A stretch of 64,000 nucleotides of DNA from Kitasatospora sp. GAS204B (GTDB taxonomy: Bacteria > Actinomycetota > Actinomycetes > Streptomycetales > Streptomycetaceae), in assembly GCF_029892155.1 (NCBI RefSeq), contig NZ_JARZAG010000018.1, positions 113,682 to 177,681 on the forward strand. Reading direction: 5' to 3'. The position numbers and the translations under genes were made by a program. Below, in pieces: positions 33,507 through 41,921 of this stretch; position 1 is the first letter of the stretch; each line of letters begins with the position of its first letter. The notes under the pieces are model-generated. The model saw only the letters and a list, made by a program, of their open reading frames with translations, was not told the DNA's origin and ran no database searches.

Positions 33507-35669
33507 TCAGCTCGCGTTCAGCGCCGTGTCGTCGATCACGAAGCTGGTCTGCAGCGAGGAGTCCTCGGTGCCGGTGAACTTGAGGGTGACGGACTTGCCG
33601 GCGTAGCTCGACAGGTCGAAGCTCTTCTGCACGTAGCCGGTGTTCGCGTTCACGTTGGAGTACGTGGCGAGGTTGGTGCCGTTGGCCGTGACGGCGAGCT
33701 TGTCGTAGGCGGTGCTGCCGGTCTCGGCGGTGTCGATGTGCAGCCAGAAGCTGAACGTCGCCTTGCAGCCGGCCGGGATGGTGACGGTCTGCGACAGGGT
33801 GTCGGTGTGGGTGGTGCCGTAGCCGTCCAGCCAGGCGTCGTAGCTGCCCGAGTGAGCGGGCTCGGAGGTGGTGTCGCTGTTGATGACACCCGCGGTCGCG
33901 GTCCACGGGGACGCGCTACCGGTCTCGAAGCCGGGGTTGCCGAGCAGCTGGCCGCCGCCGGTGCAGCCGCCGCTGCCGGAGCCGATGGTCCAGCTGAAGC
34001 TCGCCGAGCCGCTGGCGCCGGTGGTGTCCTTGGCGGTGACGGTCACCGAGGAGGTGGCCGCGGTGGTCGGGGTGCCCGAGATCAGACCCGAGGAGCTGAT
34101 CGACAGACCCGCCGGCAGACCGGTGGCCGAGTAGGTCAGCGTCTGACCCGAAGCCGAGTCGGAACCGGAGACCTGCAGGCTGACCGCCGTGCCGACGGTG
34201 CCGGACTGGTTGCCGGGGCTGTTCACAGTGACCGTGTTACCGGTGGTGGAGGAGACGGTCCAGCTGAAGCTCGCCGAGCCGGAGGCGCCGGTGGTGTCCT
34301 TGGCAGTGACGGTCACCGAGGAGGTGGCCGCGGTGGTCGGGGTGCCCGAGATCAGACCCGAGGAGCTGATCGACAGACCCGCCGGCAGACCGGTGGCCGA
34401 GTAGGTCAGCGTCTGACCCGAAGCCGAGTCGGAACCGGAGACCTGCAGGCTGACCGCCGTGCCGACCTTGCCGGACTGGCTGCCCGGGTTGGTCACGGTG
34501 ACCGTGTTGCCGTGGTTGAGGATCGGGTGCGAGATGGCGCACGCGTTGGTGTCGTTCGACCAGCTGGCCTGCTCGGCGAAGGTGCCGGTGCCCATGGTGA
34601 TCATGGCCGCGCCGCCCGCGGTGCCCGCAGCGATCCAGGCGCACTCGTCGGAGTTCTCCTGGCCGTTGTTGGCACTGCCGCTCTGCTGGTTGGTCCAGCC
34701 ACCCGCCGGGAACTGGTCGGACATCATCTCGTGGTACTCGTGGCCGAGGGTCATCGTCCAACCATCGAGCGTTCCAGGCGAGTTGACGAAGCCGACGCCA
34801 CAGCCCGAACCGGAGTCCATGTTGTAGGGCTGGTTGGAGAACGCGAGGTCGCCGTAGGGCGAGTTGACCGCGCCGCCGGTCAGCGAGCTGTCACCGGTGT
34901 AGTCGTGCCAGGCGCAGTACTGGCCCTGGTAGCTGTCCGGGTTGGTGCCGGTCGGGGACATGATCACGTAGTACGTGTGCCGGTTCGACGCGGCGGTGGT
35001 GTTGCCGAAGTGGGCGGCCGCGTTGACCGCCTCCTGGCCGAGCTGGTTGCCGGTCGTGGCGCTCGGCGAGGCAGCCGAGTTGTCGTACCACACGCCGGAC
35101 AGCACGCCGCCGGCCTGGTACGGGACGAAGCTCGCGTTCGAGGGGCAACTGGTGGCCCCGGCCGCGACGTTCGGACCGTCACACCACTGGGTCAGGTCGG
35201 CCGACCACAGCTCACCGCCGGTGCCGATGCCCTTGAACATCTCCTGGGCCACCGGCGCGGCACCGTCCTGGTCACCGGAGAAGGTGGCGTCACCGGAGCT
35301 GTTGGTGCTCTGCGTGCCCCACTGCGAGCCGTAGAAGACCAGGTAGACCTGTGACTTGCCGTCGTTGACGCCGACCCCGTTGACGCCGCCGCCGTAGGAG
35401 AGGGTCTCCGGGCCGGTCGTGGCGGTGGTGGAGTGGGTGTCCGCCCACGACTTCATCTTGGCGTTCTGCTGCAGCGTCGGGATGACGCCGTGCCGGTACG
35501 CGTGGTCGGTGCTCGGGTTGTACGGATTGGCGGTCGCGCTGCTCGACGCGTTCGTCGAGGCCAGCGCCTCGGGCGCGGTCACGGCGAGCATGGCGCCGGT
35601 GACGAGCGACAAGGACGCGAGGCCGGTCAAGGCTACTCGGGCCGAGCCGCGGAAGCGGGGGATGCCCAT
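33507..35669 (-). CDS. Secreted protein with two Ig-like repeats and C-terminal jelly-roll-like domain
   Basis: 720 aa from ATG 35669. A Sec-type signal peptide at the N-terminus (RFRGSARVALTGLASLSLVT ... ALAS) is followed by an N-terminal domain to ~420 with LGHEYHEMMSD and ENSDECAW. These acidic/His residues may bind metal but do not form HExxH. Two 90-aa putative Ig-like repeats (TYSATGLPAGLSISSSGLIS appears twice) follow, and then a ~150-aa C-terminal domain (NPGFETGSASPWTATAG...) of the type found on streptomycete extracellular peptidases and probably used for binding. Enzyme activity is unproven; an extracellular hydrolase is the best guess. Confidence 0.8.
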   Translation of the reverse strand: MGIPRFRGSARVALTGLASLSLVTGAMLAVTAPEALASTNASSSATANPYNPSTDHAYRHGVIPTLQQNAKMKSWADTHSTTATTGPETLSYGGGVNGVGVNDGKSQVYLVFYGSQWGTQSTNSSGDATFSGDQDGAAPVAQEMFKGIGTGGELWSADLTQWCDGPNVAAGATSCPSNASFVPYQAGGVLSGVWYDNSAASPSATTGNQLGQEAVNAAAHFGNTTAASNRHTYYVIMSPTGTNPDSYQGQYCAWHDYTGDSSLTGGAVNSPYGDLAFSNQPYNMDSGSGCGVGFVNSPGTLDGWTMTLGHEYHEMMSDQFPAGGWTNQQSGSANNGQENSDECAWIAAGTAGGAAMITMGTGTFAEQASWSNDTNACAISHPILNHGNTVTVTNPGSQSGKVGTAVSLQVSGSDSASGQTLTYSATGLPAGLSISSSGLISGTPTTAATSSVTVTAKDTTGASGSASFSWTVSSTTGNTVTVNSPGNQSGTVGTAVSLQVSGSDSASGQTLTYSATGLPAGLSISSSGLISGTPTTAATSSVTVTAKDTTGASGSASFSWTIGSGSGGCTGGGQLLGNPGFETGSASPWTATAGVINSDTTSEPAHSGSYDAWLDGYGTTHTDTLSQTVTIPAGCKATFSFWLHIDTAETGSTAYDKLAVTANGTNLATYSNVNANTGYVQKSFDLSSYAGKSVTLKFTGTEDSSLQTSFVIDDTALNAS
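33991..34500. repeat. Two nearly identical 270-bp coding repeats
   Basis: The stretch from 33991 and the stretch from 34261 (offset exactly 270 bp) are almost identical over ~230 bases, including synonymous positions, and encode the two Ig-like domains. This indicates recent duplication or gene conversion. Confidence 0.9.
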
Positions 35670-36034
35670 CTTGTGGGGGGTTCCTCTCTCCTGCAGACCG
35701 CCGGGCGCTGGTCGGCGCGGGCGATCGGGTCTGCTGCACGGGACAGGGTGACGAGGGCGCACCGGGCCATCGGCCGGCGATCGCACGACAGGACGGAGCG
35801 AAGGGTCACGCGCGAGCTTCGCTCAGGTTGGGGACCTGGCGGTGAGGGTTCGGTGCACGGCGTGGCGGTTCGCGGAGAGCTACTCGTCCTGCCCTGATGA
35901 AGGGCGGTGGAACCAACCGTGACGACTCGCACGGTGTCTGGCGGTCTGACAGGTGGTGCGCCGTTGCTGCGGTGAAGCAAAGCAGAGTTGGCTCACCCCG
36001 GTCAACGGTGCAGACAGGCTTTTCAGGTACCGAC

Positions 36035-36048
36035 CGACCGATCGGTCG
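36035..36048. promoter_or_regulatory. 14-bp perfect palindrome in a gene-poor stretch
   Basis: CGACCGATCGGTCG lies ~365 bp upstream of the secreted-protein start. It has the form of a dimeric regulator site. The rest of 35670-36219 shows no gene. Confidence 0.4.
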
Positions 36049-36219
36049 TGCCGTCCCGGAGGGCTGACGATTCCTCTGGTGACAAACTGTCAGTAGTGCT
36101 CCGAGTCAAGGGTCCTGTCCGGTGGCGGGCGGTCCCGCAGCACGAGCGGCGGCCCGCTGAAGGGATGCCATTCAGCGGGCCGCCGGGCGGTACGACACCT
36201 CTCGCTCAGCGGACGGCGG

Positions 36220-36288
36220 CCTAGGGCCTGTACGGCGGATCTTTCCGGGCCCGCGACGCCGGGCAAGATCCGTAAGAGAGGCCCTAGG
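36220..36288. repeat. Nested palindrome, MITE-like
   Basis: Outer perfect arms CCTAGGGCCT (36220-36229) and AGGCCCTAGG (36279-36288) enclose inner arms GGATCTT (36237) and AAGATCC (36265). The whole 69-bp element can fold on itself. Its right arm supplies the stop codon of the metal ATPase. It could be a strong terminator or a miniature mobile element. Confidence 0.65.
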
Positions 36289-38287
36289 ACCGGACCTTGC
36301 GCCAGGCGCTCTCGCGCAGCAGCCGCAGGCCGTTGAGGCCGACGATCACGGTGGAACCCTCGTGTCCGAGCACGCCGAGCGGCAGCGGCAGGGTGGTGCT
36401 CAGGTCCCAGACCACCAGGCCGGTGATGAACACCGCGGCGATCACCAGGTTCTGCACCACCAGGGCACGCGCCCGCCGGGAGAGCGCCACCACGGTTGGC
36501 ACGGTGGCCAGTTCATCGCGGACGATGACCGCGTCGGCCGTCTCCAGCGCCAGGTCCGAGCCGGCCCGGCCCATCGCGATGCCGGTGTGTGCGGCGGCCA
36601 GCGCCGGGGCGTCATTGACGCCGTCGCCGATCACCAGCACCTTGCGCCCGGCCTGCTCCAGTTCCCGCACGGCGGCGACCTTGTCCTGTGGCAGCAGGGC
36701 CGCCCGCACCTCGGTGATGCCGACCTCGGCGGCCAGCCGGCCGGCCGCCCGCGCGTTGTCCCCGGTGAGCAGGACCGGGGCCGCCCCGGTCAGTTCGGTG
36801 AGGGCGGCGACCGTGCCGGCGGCGTCCGGGCGCAGCCGGTCGGCGATGCCCAGCAGGCCGACCGGCCGTCCGTCGACGGTGACCAGCACGGCGGTGCGGC
36901 CGTCCTCCTCCAACTCGGCGGCCAGCTTGGCGACCTCCTCGGCGTCGGTACCTTCCAGCAGCCGGGCGGGCGCGCCGACGGCGATCACCCGCCCCTCGAC
37001 GGTGGCGCGCACGCCGACGCCGGGAGTGGAGTCGAAGTCCGTCGCGGTGGCCAGGACCAGACCCCGGCCGCGGGCGGCGTCCAGCACGGCGCGGGCCAGC
37101 GGGTGCTCGCTGGCGTGCTCGGCGGCGGCGGCCAGCGCCAGCAGGGCGTCCTCGGTGAACTCGGCGCGCTCGGTGAACACAGTGCCCTCGGCGAACTCGG
37201 CACGCGGCAGCGGTCGCAGGTCGGTGACCCGCGGCGTGCCCTCGGTCAGCGTGCCGGTCTTGTCCAGCGCGACCGCGTCCACCTGGCCGAGCCGCTCCAT
37301 CACCACGGCGGACTTGACCAGCACCCCGTGCCGCCCGGCGTTCGCGATCGCGGAGAGCAGCGGCGGCATGGTGGCCAGCACCACCGCGCACGGCGAGGCG
37401 ACGATCATGAAGGTCATCGCGCGCAGCAGCGAGCCGGTGAGGTGCGCGCCGAAGGCGAGCGGGACGGCGAAGACCGCCAGGGTCGCCAGCACCATGCCGA
37501 TCGAGTAGCGCTGCTCGACCTTCTCGATGAACAGCTGGGTGGGGGCCTTGGTCTCGCTGGCCTCCTCGACCATCGCGACGATCCGGGCGATCACCGAGTC
37601 GCAGGTGTCCCGGTCGACCCTGATCCGCAGCGCGCCGGTGCCGTTCAACGTGCCGGCGAAGACCTCGTCGCCAACCGCCTTGGCCACCGGCAGCGGCTCG
37701 CCGGTGATGGTGGCCTGGTCCACCTCGCTCGCGCCGGCCAGCACCCGGCCGTCCGCGCCGATCCGCTCCCCCGGCCGCACCAGCACGGTGTCGCCGACGG
37801 CCAGCGCCTCGGTCGCGACGCTCTCCTCGGTGCCGTCCGCGAGCAGCCGGGTGGCGGTGGTCGGTGCCAGGTCCAGCAGCCCGCGCACCGAGTCCGCGGT
37901 GCGGGCGGTGGCCAGTGCCTCCAGCGCGCCGGAGGTGGCGAAGATGACGATCAGCAGCGCGCCGTCCATCACCTGGCCGACCGCCGCGGCCCCCAGCGCG
38001 GCCACGATCATCAGCAGGTCGACGTCGAGGGTCTTCTCCTTCACCGCCCGCAGTCCCGCCCAGGCCGGCTCCCAGCCGCCGGTCAGGTACGCCAGCGCGT
38101 ACAGCGGCACCCAGACCCCGGCGGGCGCGCCGGTCAGCTGCAGCGGGAGCGCGAGCAGGAAGAGCGCGGTCGCGGTCGCCGCCCAGCGTGCCTCGGGCAG
38201 CGCGAACACCCTGGTCCGCCGCCGCGGGGCGAGGTCGGAGCGCACGGGCGCAGCGCTGGTGGGACGGTCGAGGAGGGTGACAGGCAT
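36284..38287 (-). CDS. P1B-4-type heavy-metal P-type ATPase
   Basis: 667 aa from ATG 38287 (AAGGA upstream). The P-ATPase landmarks are TGEPLPV (actuator), SPC in the sixth membrane helix (VASPCAVVLA), DKTGTLTEG (phosphorylation Asp), the HP motif in ASEHPLARAV, and GDGVNDAPAL. The SPC motif together with HEGST in the last helix (LGHEGSTVIVGLNG) places it in subgroup P1B-4 (CoaT/CtpD-like: Co2+, Fe2+ or related efflux). No N-terminal metal-binding domain is present, which fits this subgroup. The stop codon falls within a 69-bp palindromic element. Confidence 0.92.
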   Translation of the reverse strand: MPVTLLDRPTSAAPVRSDLAPRRRTRVFALPEARWAATATALFLLALPLQLTGAPAGVWVPLYALAYLTGGWEPAWAGLRAVKEKTLDVDLLMIVAALGAAAVGQVMDGALLIVIFATSGALEALATARTADSVRGLLDLAPTTATRLLADGTEESVATEALAVGDTVLVRPGERIGADGRVLAGASEVDQATITGEPLPVAKAVGDEVFAGTLNGTGALRIRVDRDTCDSVIARIVAMVEEASETKAPTQLFIEKVEQRYSIGMVLATLAVFAVPLAFGAHLTGSLLRAMTFMIVASPCAVVLATMPPLLSAIANAGRHGVLVKSAVVMERLGQVDAVALDKTGTLTEGTPRVTDLRPLPRAEFAEGTVFTERAEFTEDALLALAAAAEHASEHPLARAVLDAARGRGLVLATATDFDSTPGVGVRATVEGRVIAVGAPARLLEGTDAEEVAKLAAELEEDGRTAVLVTVDGRPVGLLGIADRLRPDAAGTVAALTELTGAAPVLLTGDNARAAGRLAAEVGITEVRAALLPQDKVAAVRELEQAGRKVLVIGDGVNDAPALAAAHTGIAMGRAGSDLALETADAVIVRDELATVPTVVALSRRARALVVQNLVIAAVFITGLVVWDLSTTLPLPLGVLGHEGSTVIVGLNGLRLLRESAWRKVRS

Positions 38288-38352
38288 GGTGACGGGGTCC
38301 TTCGCGGCACGGCAGGTGGGAGCTGGGCGGCAGGACCACGATACAGGAATAT

Positions 38353-38368
38353 ATGAACAGCTCTTCAT
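38353..38368. promoter_or_regulatory. ArsR/SmtB-like operator upstream of the metal ATPase
   Basis: ATATATGAACAGCTCTTCAT contains the inverted pair ATGAA (38353-38357) / TTCAT (38364-38368). An A/T-rich ATGAA-N6-TTCAT element is the usual form of ArsR/SmtB-family metal-sensor sites. No such regulator is encoded next to it. Confidence 0.5.
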
Positions 38369-38375
38369 TCATTGG

Positions 38376-38463
38376 CATCGAGCCGCCCGGGCACTGCCGT
38401 CGAGCCGTCCAGGCACTGCGGTCGAGCCACCCGGGCACTGCCGTCGAGCCGTCCAGGAGCACA
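38376..38463. repeat. Four tandem 22-bp repeats
   Basis: Units at 38376, 38398, 38420 and 38442, each like CGTCGAGCCGTCCAGGCACT plus GC, with alternating variants (CCCGGGC / TCCAGGC), so the higher-order unit is 44 bp. They fill the space between the metal ATPase operator and the P450 promoter. Confidence 0.85.
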
Positions 38464-38503
38464 GCCGGTCGGGAGTCCGCGGACCGCTTTGTAGGCTGAC
38501 CTC

Positions 38504-39715
38504 GTGACCTCTTCTGAGCAGGCGTCAGCCACCATCACCTCCCCGGTCCCCCTCGCGGCGCTGATCGCCGACCCGCACCCGAGCTACGCCGCGCTGCGCG
38601 AGGCCGGTCCGGCCCACCGGATCATCGGCTCGGACGGCCTGCCCGTCTGGCTGGTGACCCGCTACGCCGACGTGCGCCAGGGTCTCGCCGACCCGCGCCT
38701 GGCCCTGGACAAGCGGCACGCCAGCCCGGGCAACTACCGGGGCCTGGCCCTGCCGCCCGCACTGGACGCCAACCTGCTGAACATGGACCCGCCGGACCAC
38801 ACCCGGATCCGCCGCCTGGTCGGGCAGGCCTTCACTCCCAGGCGGGTCGAGCAGCTGCGCGAACCCGTCCAGCGGATCGCCGACGAGCTGCTCGACGCGA
38901 TCGCCCCGCTCGGCCACGCCGAGCTGATCGCCACCTACGCCGGACCGCTGCCGATCACCACGATCTGCGACCTGCTCGGCGTCCCGACCGACGACCGCCG
39001 CGACTTCCGCGCCTGGACCGACACGCTGATCGCGCCCGATCCCGGCCGCCCGCAGGACGCCCGGGCGGCGGTCGGCGCGATGCTCGCCTTCTTCACCCGG
39101 CTGCTGGCCCGCAAGCGCGCCGAACCGGGCGACGACCTGCTCTCCGCGCTGATCGCGGTGCGGGACCAGGAGGACCGGCTCTCCGAGGACGAACTCACCT
39201 CGCTCGCCTTCCTGATCCTCTTCGCCGGCTACGAGAACACCGTGCACCTGATCGGCAACGCCGTGCTGGCCCTGCTCCGGCACCCCGAGCAACTGGCCGC
39301 CCTGCGCGCCGACGAGCGGCTGATCGGCCCCGCCGTCGAGGAGCTGGCCCGGTTCGACGGCCCCGCGCCGGTGGCCATCCGCCGCTTCGCCCGCGAGGAC
39401 CTGACGTTCGGTCAGGTGACCGTGCCGGCCGGTGAGACGGTGCTGCTCTCGCTGGCCGCCGCCAACCGGGATCCGGAGCGGTTCGCCGAGCCGGAGCTGC
39501 TCGATCTGCGGCGCGCGGACAATGGCCACCTGGCCCTCGGGCACGGCATCCACTACTGCCTGGGCGCCCCGCTGGCCCGGCTGGAGACCGAGATCGCCCT
39601 CACCACGCTGCTGCGCCGCTTCCCCGCGCTCGCCCTGGCGGAGCCCGCCGAGCAGTTGTCGCACCGCCCGTCACTGCGCGCCCGGGGGCTGCTGCGGCTA
39701 CCGGTGCGCTTCTGA
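38504..39715 (+). CDS. Cytochrome P450
   Basis: 403 aa, soluble CYP107/105-like. The I-helix is LFAGYENTVHL (Asn in place of the usual Asp/Glu before Thr), the K-helix ExxR is intact as ELAR, and the haem ligand loop is LGHGIHYCLGAPLARLE. GTG 38504 follows TAGGCT by 6 nt, indicating a leaderless message. It lies next to the type III PKS cluster on the same strand, with the convergent UbiA gene between. Tailoring of that product is possible but not shown. Confidence 0.93.
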   Translation: MTSSEQASATITSPVPLAALIADPHPSYAALREAGPAHRIIGSDGLPVWLVTRYADVRQGLADPRLALDKRHASPGNYRGLALPPALDANLLNMDPPDHTRIRRLVGQAFTPRRVEQLREPVQRIADELLDAIAPLGHAELIATYAGPLPITTICDLLGVPTDDRRDFRAWTDTLIAPDPGRPQDARAAVGAMLAFFTRLLARKRAEPGDDLLSALIAVRDQEDRLSEDELTSLAFLILFAGYENTVHLIGNAVLALLRHPEQLAALRADERLIGPAVEELARFDGPAPVAIRRFAREDLTFGQVTVPAGETVLLSLAAANRDPERFAEPELLDLRRADNGHLALGHGIHYCLGAPLARLETEIALTTLLRRFPALALAEPAEQLSHRPSLRARGLLRLPVRF

Positions 39716-39827
39716 CGGGACGTCAATCGCTCGCGACCCATCTCTTCTGACGGAACGTCAGTCGGGTGGCGATGGCGGCCGGGCGCTGCTGGCGGCACAG
39801 CAGCCAACAGCGCCGGGCGCGGCCGCC

Positions 39828-40736
39828 TCACGCCAGCGCCCGCCCGCGCAGCAGCAGGAGTGCCACGGCGATCGCCGCCATCGCGAGGGTGGCCAGGAAC
39901 GGCCGGCGGCTGCCCACGTCGCCCGCACCACCGCCCGGCCTGACGACCGCCACGCAGAGACCGCCGGTGAGGGCGAGCGCCGCCCAGCCCGCTGGTCCCA
40001 CCGGCCCCGGCGGGCCGAACACCAGGACCGCGCAGGCGCCGAGCAGCGGCACCGGCGCCACCGCCCGGGCCCGGCGCCGGCCCAGCCGCTGCGGCAGCCC
40101 GCGCACCCCCGCCCGCAGATCGTCCTCGATGTCCGGCAGCACGTTGGTGACGTGCGCGCCCACCCCCAGCAGCGCCCCGGCGGCCACCGCCCAGGCGGGC
40201 GGCCACGGGTGGCCCGGCAACCCGAGGGTGACGAAGGCGGGCAGCAGGCCGAAGCCCAGCGCGTAGGGCAGCCAGGACGCGGCGGTGCGCTTGACCCCGA
40301 GGTTGTAGCCCCAGGCGGCCGCGACCCCGGCGAGGTGGGCGGCGCCCGCCGACCAGCCGCTCGCCAGCGAGAGCGGGACGCACAGGGCCAGCGCGGTGGC
40401 GGCCGCGAGCGACACCGTCCGCCCGTCCAGGTCCCCGATCGCCAGCGGCTTGTCACGACGCCCGGCCGCGCGGTCCCGCTCGCGATCGAGCCGGTCGTTG
40501 CACCAGCCGACCGACAACTGCCCGGTCAACACGGCGCACCCGACCAGCAGCGTGCCGATCGCCCCCCGCCCTGCGGTGGCCGCGAGCGCGGTGGTCAGCC
40601 CGGTCACGGTCAGCGCGGGCTCGAGGTGGCCAGCCCGCAGCAGTGCGAGCGCCACTGCGCCGGGCTGACGCGAGGTCACCAGCGCAAGCTGGTCGGGGTC
40701 GTGAGCAACAGCGCTGCGCACTCCGGGGCTCGGCAC
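39828..40736 (-). CDS. UbiA-family prenyltransferase
   Basis: 302 aa integral membrane protein with ~8 helices. The prenyl-diphosphate-binding motifs are NDRLDRERDRAAGRRDKP (NDxxDxxxD) and DIEDDLRAG. It would transfer a prenyl group to an aromatic or quinone-type acceptor in the membrane. GTG 40736 follows TACCAT by 6 nt (leaderless type); a later GTG at 40679 is possible. It is divergent from the type III PKS operon across ~50 bp, so the PKS phenol is a natural candidate acceptor (inference). Confidence 0.85.
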   Translation of the reverse strand: MPSPGVRSAVAHDPDQLALVTSRQPGAVALALLRAGHLEPALTVTGLTTALAATAGRGAIGTLLVGCAVLTGQLSVGWCNDRLDRERDRAAGRRDKPLAIGDLDGRTVSLAAATALALCVPLSLASGWSAGAAHLAGVAAAWGYNLGVKRTAASWLPYALGFGLLPAFVTLGLPGHPWPPAWAVAAGALLGVGAHVTNVLPDIEDDLRAGVRGLPQRLGRRRARAVAPVPLLGACAVLVFGPPGPVGPAGWAALALTGGLCVAVVRPGGGAGDVGSRRPFLATLAMAAIAVALLLLRGRALA

Positions 40737-40742
40737 CTGATG

Positions 40743-40778
40743 ATGGTAAGCCCGTTTCACACCTTTCCTCCCTATGCT
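40743..40778. promoter_or_regulatory. Back-to-back leaderless -10 elements
   Basis: TACCAT (minus strand, 40748-40743) and TATGCT (plus strand, 40773-40778) each sit 6 nt before the UbiA and PKS start codons. The two promoters face apart within 48 bp. Confidence 0.55.
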
Positions 40779-40784
40779 GTGCCA

Positions 40785-41849
40785 ATGACGCGAATCGCCG
40801 CTGTCCACGGAGTCCTGCCGGCCCACGAGTACCAGCAGCACGAGATCACCGACGCGCTCGCCACCATGGGCCTGGCGCCGCAGGGCAACCGCGCGGTACT
40901 CGACCGGCTGCACGCCACCTCCACCGTGCGCACCCGGCGACTCGCGCTGCCGCTGGAGCGGTACGCCACGCTGAGCGGCTTCGGCCAGGCCAACGACCTC
41001 TTCATCGAACTGGCCGTGGAGTTGGGCGAGCGAGCGCTGAAGGCGGCACTGGAGGAGGCCGGGGTACGGCCGGGCGAGGTCGACCTGGTGATCTTCACCT
41101 CCGTGACGGGGATCGCCGCCCCGTCGATCGAGGCCCGGCTGGTCGAGCGGGTCGGGCTGCGTCCCGATGTGAAGCGAGTGCCGATCTTCGGACTCGGCTG
41201 CGTGGCGGGCGCCGCCGGGCTCGCCCGGTTGCACGACTTCCTGCTGGGACAGCCGCGCGGCGTGGCGGTGCTGCTCTCGGTCGAGCTCTGCTCGCTGACC
41301 CTGCAGCGCGCCGACGCCTCGACGGCGAACCTGGTGGCCGGCGCGCTCTTCGGGGACGGCGCGGCGGCCGTGGTCGCGCTCGGCCGCGAGCACCCGAGCC
41401 GACGGCCCGACGACGGGCCGGTGGTGGAGGCGACCCGCAGCCGTCTCTATCCGGGCACCGGACGCCTGCTCGGCTGGGACATCGGCGACACCGGCTTCCA
41501 GATCCTGCTCGGCAGCGACCTGCCCGACCTGGTGCGTCGCCAACTGGGCGACGAAGTCCGCGCGTTCCTGACCGACCACGACCTGAAGCCGCAGGACGTG
41601 ACCGCCTGGGTCTGCCATCCGGGCGGCCCGAAGGTGCTGGAGGCTGTCCGCGATACGCTCGATCTCCCGGCCCGGGCACTGGAGTTGACCTGGCGCTCGC
41701 TCGCCGAGGTGGGCAACCTCTCATCTGCCTCGGTGCTGCACGTCCTGCGCGACACGCTGACCCTGCGACCGCCGCTGGCCGGGACGCCCGGGGTCGTGCT
41801 CGCGCTGGGCCCGGGCTTCTGCTCCGAAGCCGTCCTGCTCCGCTGGTAG
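40785..41849 (+). CDS. Type III polyketide synthase
   Basis: 354 aa chalcone/stilbene-synthase fold. The triad is visible: Cys in IFGLGCVAGAAGLAR (~146), His in VCHPGGPKVLE (~285) and Asn in VGNLSSASVL (~318). Such enzymes extend an acyl-CoA with malonyl-CoA units to give alkylresorcinols, pyrones or naphthols. It is followed by an ICMT-like methyltransferase and an FAD enzyme, the order of SrsABC in S. griseus and partly of BpsAB in Bacillus. An alkylresorcinol/pyrone-type product is therefore likely. Starter and ring type cannot be read. Confidence 0.93.
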   Translation: MTRIAAVHGVLPAHEYQQHEITDALATMGLAPQGNRAVLDRLHATSTVRTRRLALPLERYATLSGFGQANDLFIELAVELGERALKAALEEAGVRPGEVDLVIFTSVTGIAAPSIEARLVERVGLRPDVKRVPIFGLGCVAGAAGLARLHDFLLGQPRGVAVLLSVELCSLTLQRADASTANLVAGALFGDGAAAVVALGREHPSRRPDDGPVVEATRSRLYPGTGRLLGWDIGDTGFQILLGSDLPDLVRRQLGDEVRAFLTDHDLKPQDVTAWVCHPGGPKVLEAVRDTLDLPARALELTWRSLAEVGNLSSASVLHVLRDTLTLRPPLAGTPGVVLALGPGFCSEAVLLRW

Positions 41850-41921
41850 GCACGCGATGACTCCGTTCCTTGGTAGACCACAATGACGCTGCTCCTGGTA
41901 GGCCGCCGATGACTCCCTTCG
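41844..41921. repeat. Stop-start junction repeated three times
   Basis: Three imperfect direct repeats of 25-27 bp begin TGGTAG at 41844, 41871 and 41896 and each continues to ATGAC. The first holds the PKS stop codon and the third the methyltransferase start. The middle copy is the most diverged. Confidence 0.75.

Noticed and set aside
34700..34760. HExxH zinc protease motif in the secreted protein
   Set aside because: The motif reads HEYHE, so the second zinc His is not in the canonical position.
33249..35354. Plus-strand 701-codon frame opposite the secreted protein
   Set aside because: Gly/Arg/Val-rich shadow; the minus strand has a signal peptide and repeated Ig-like domains.
38376..38463. 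CRISPR array
   Set aside because: The 22-bp units are directly contiguous with no spacers, and no cas genes are present.
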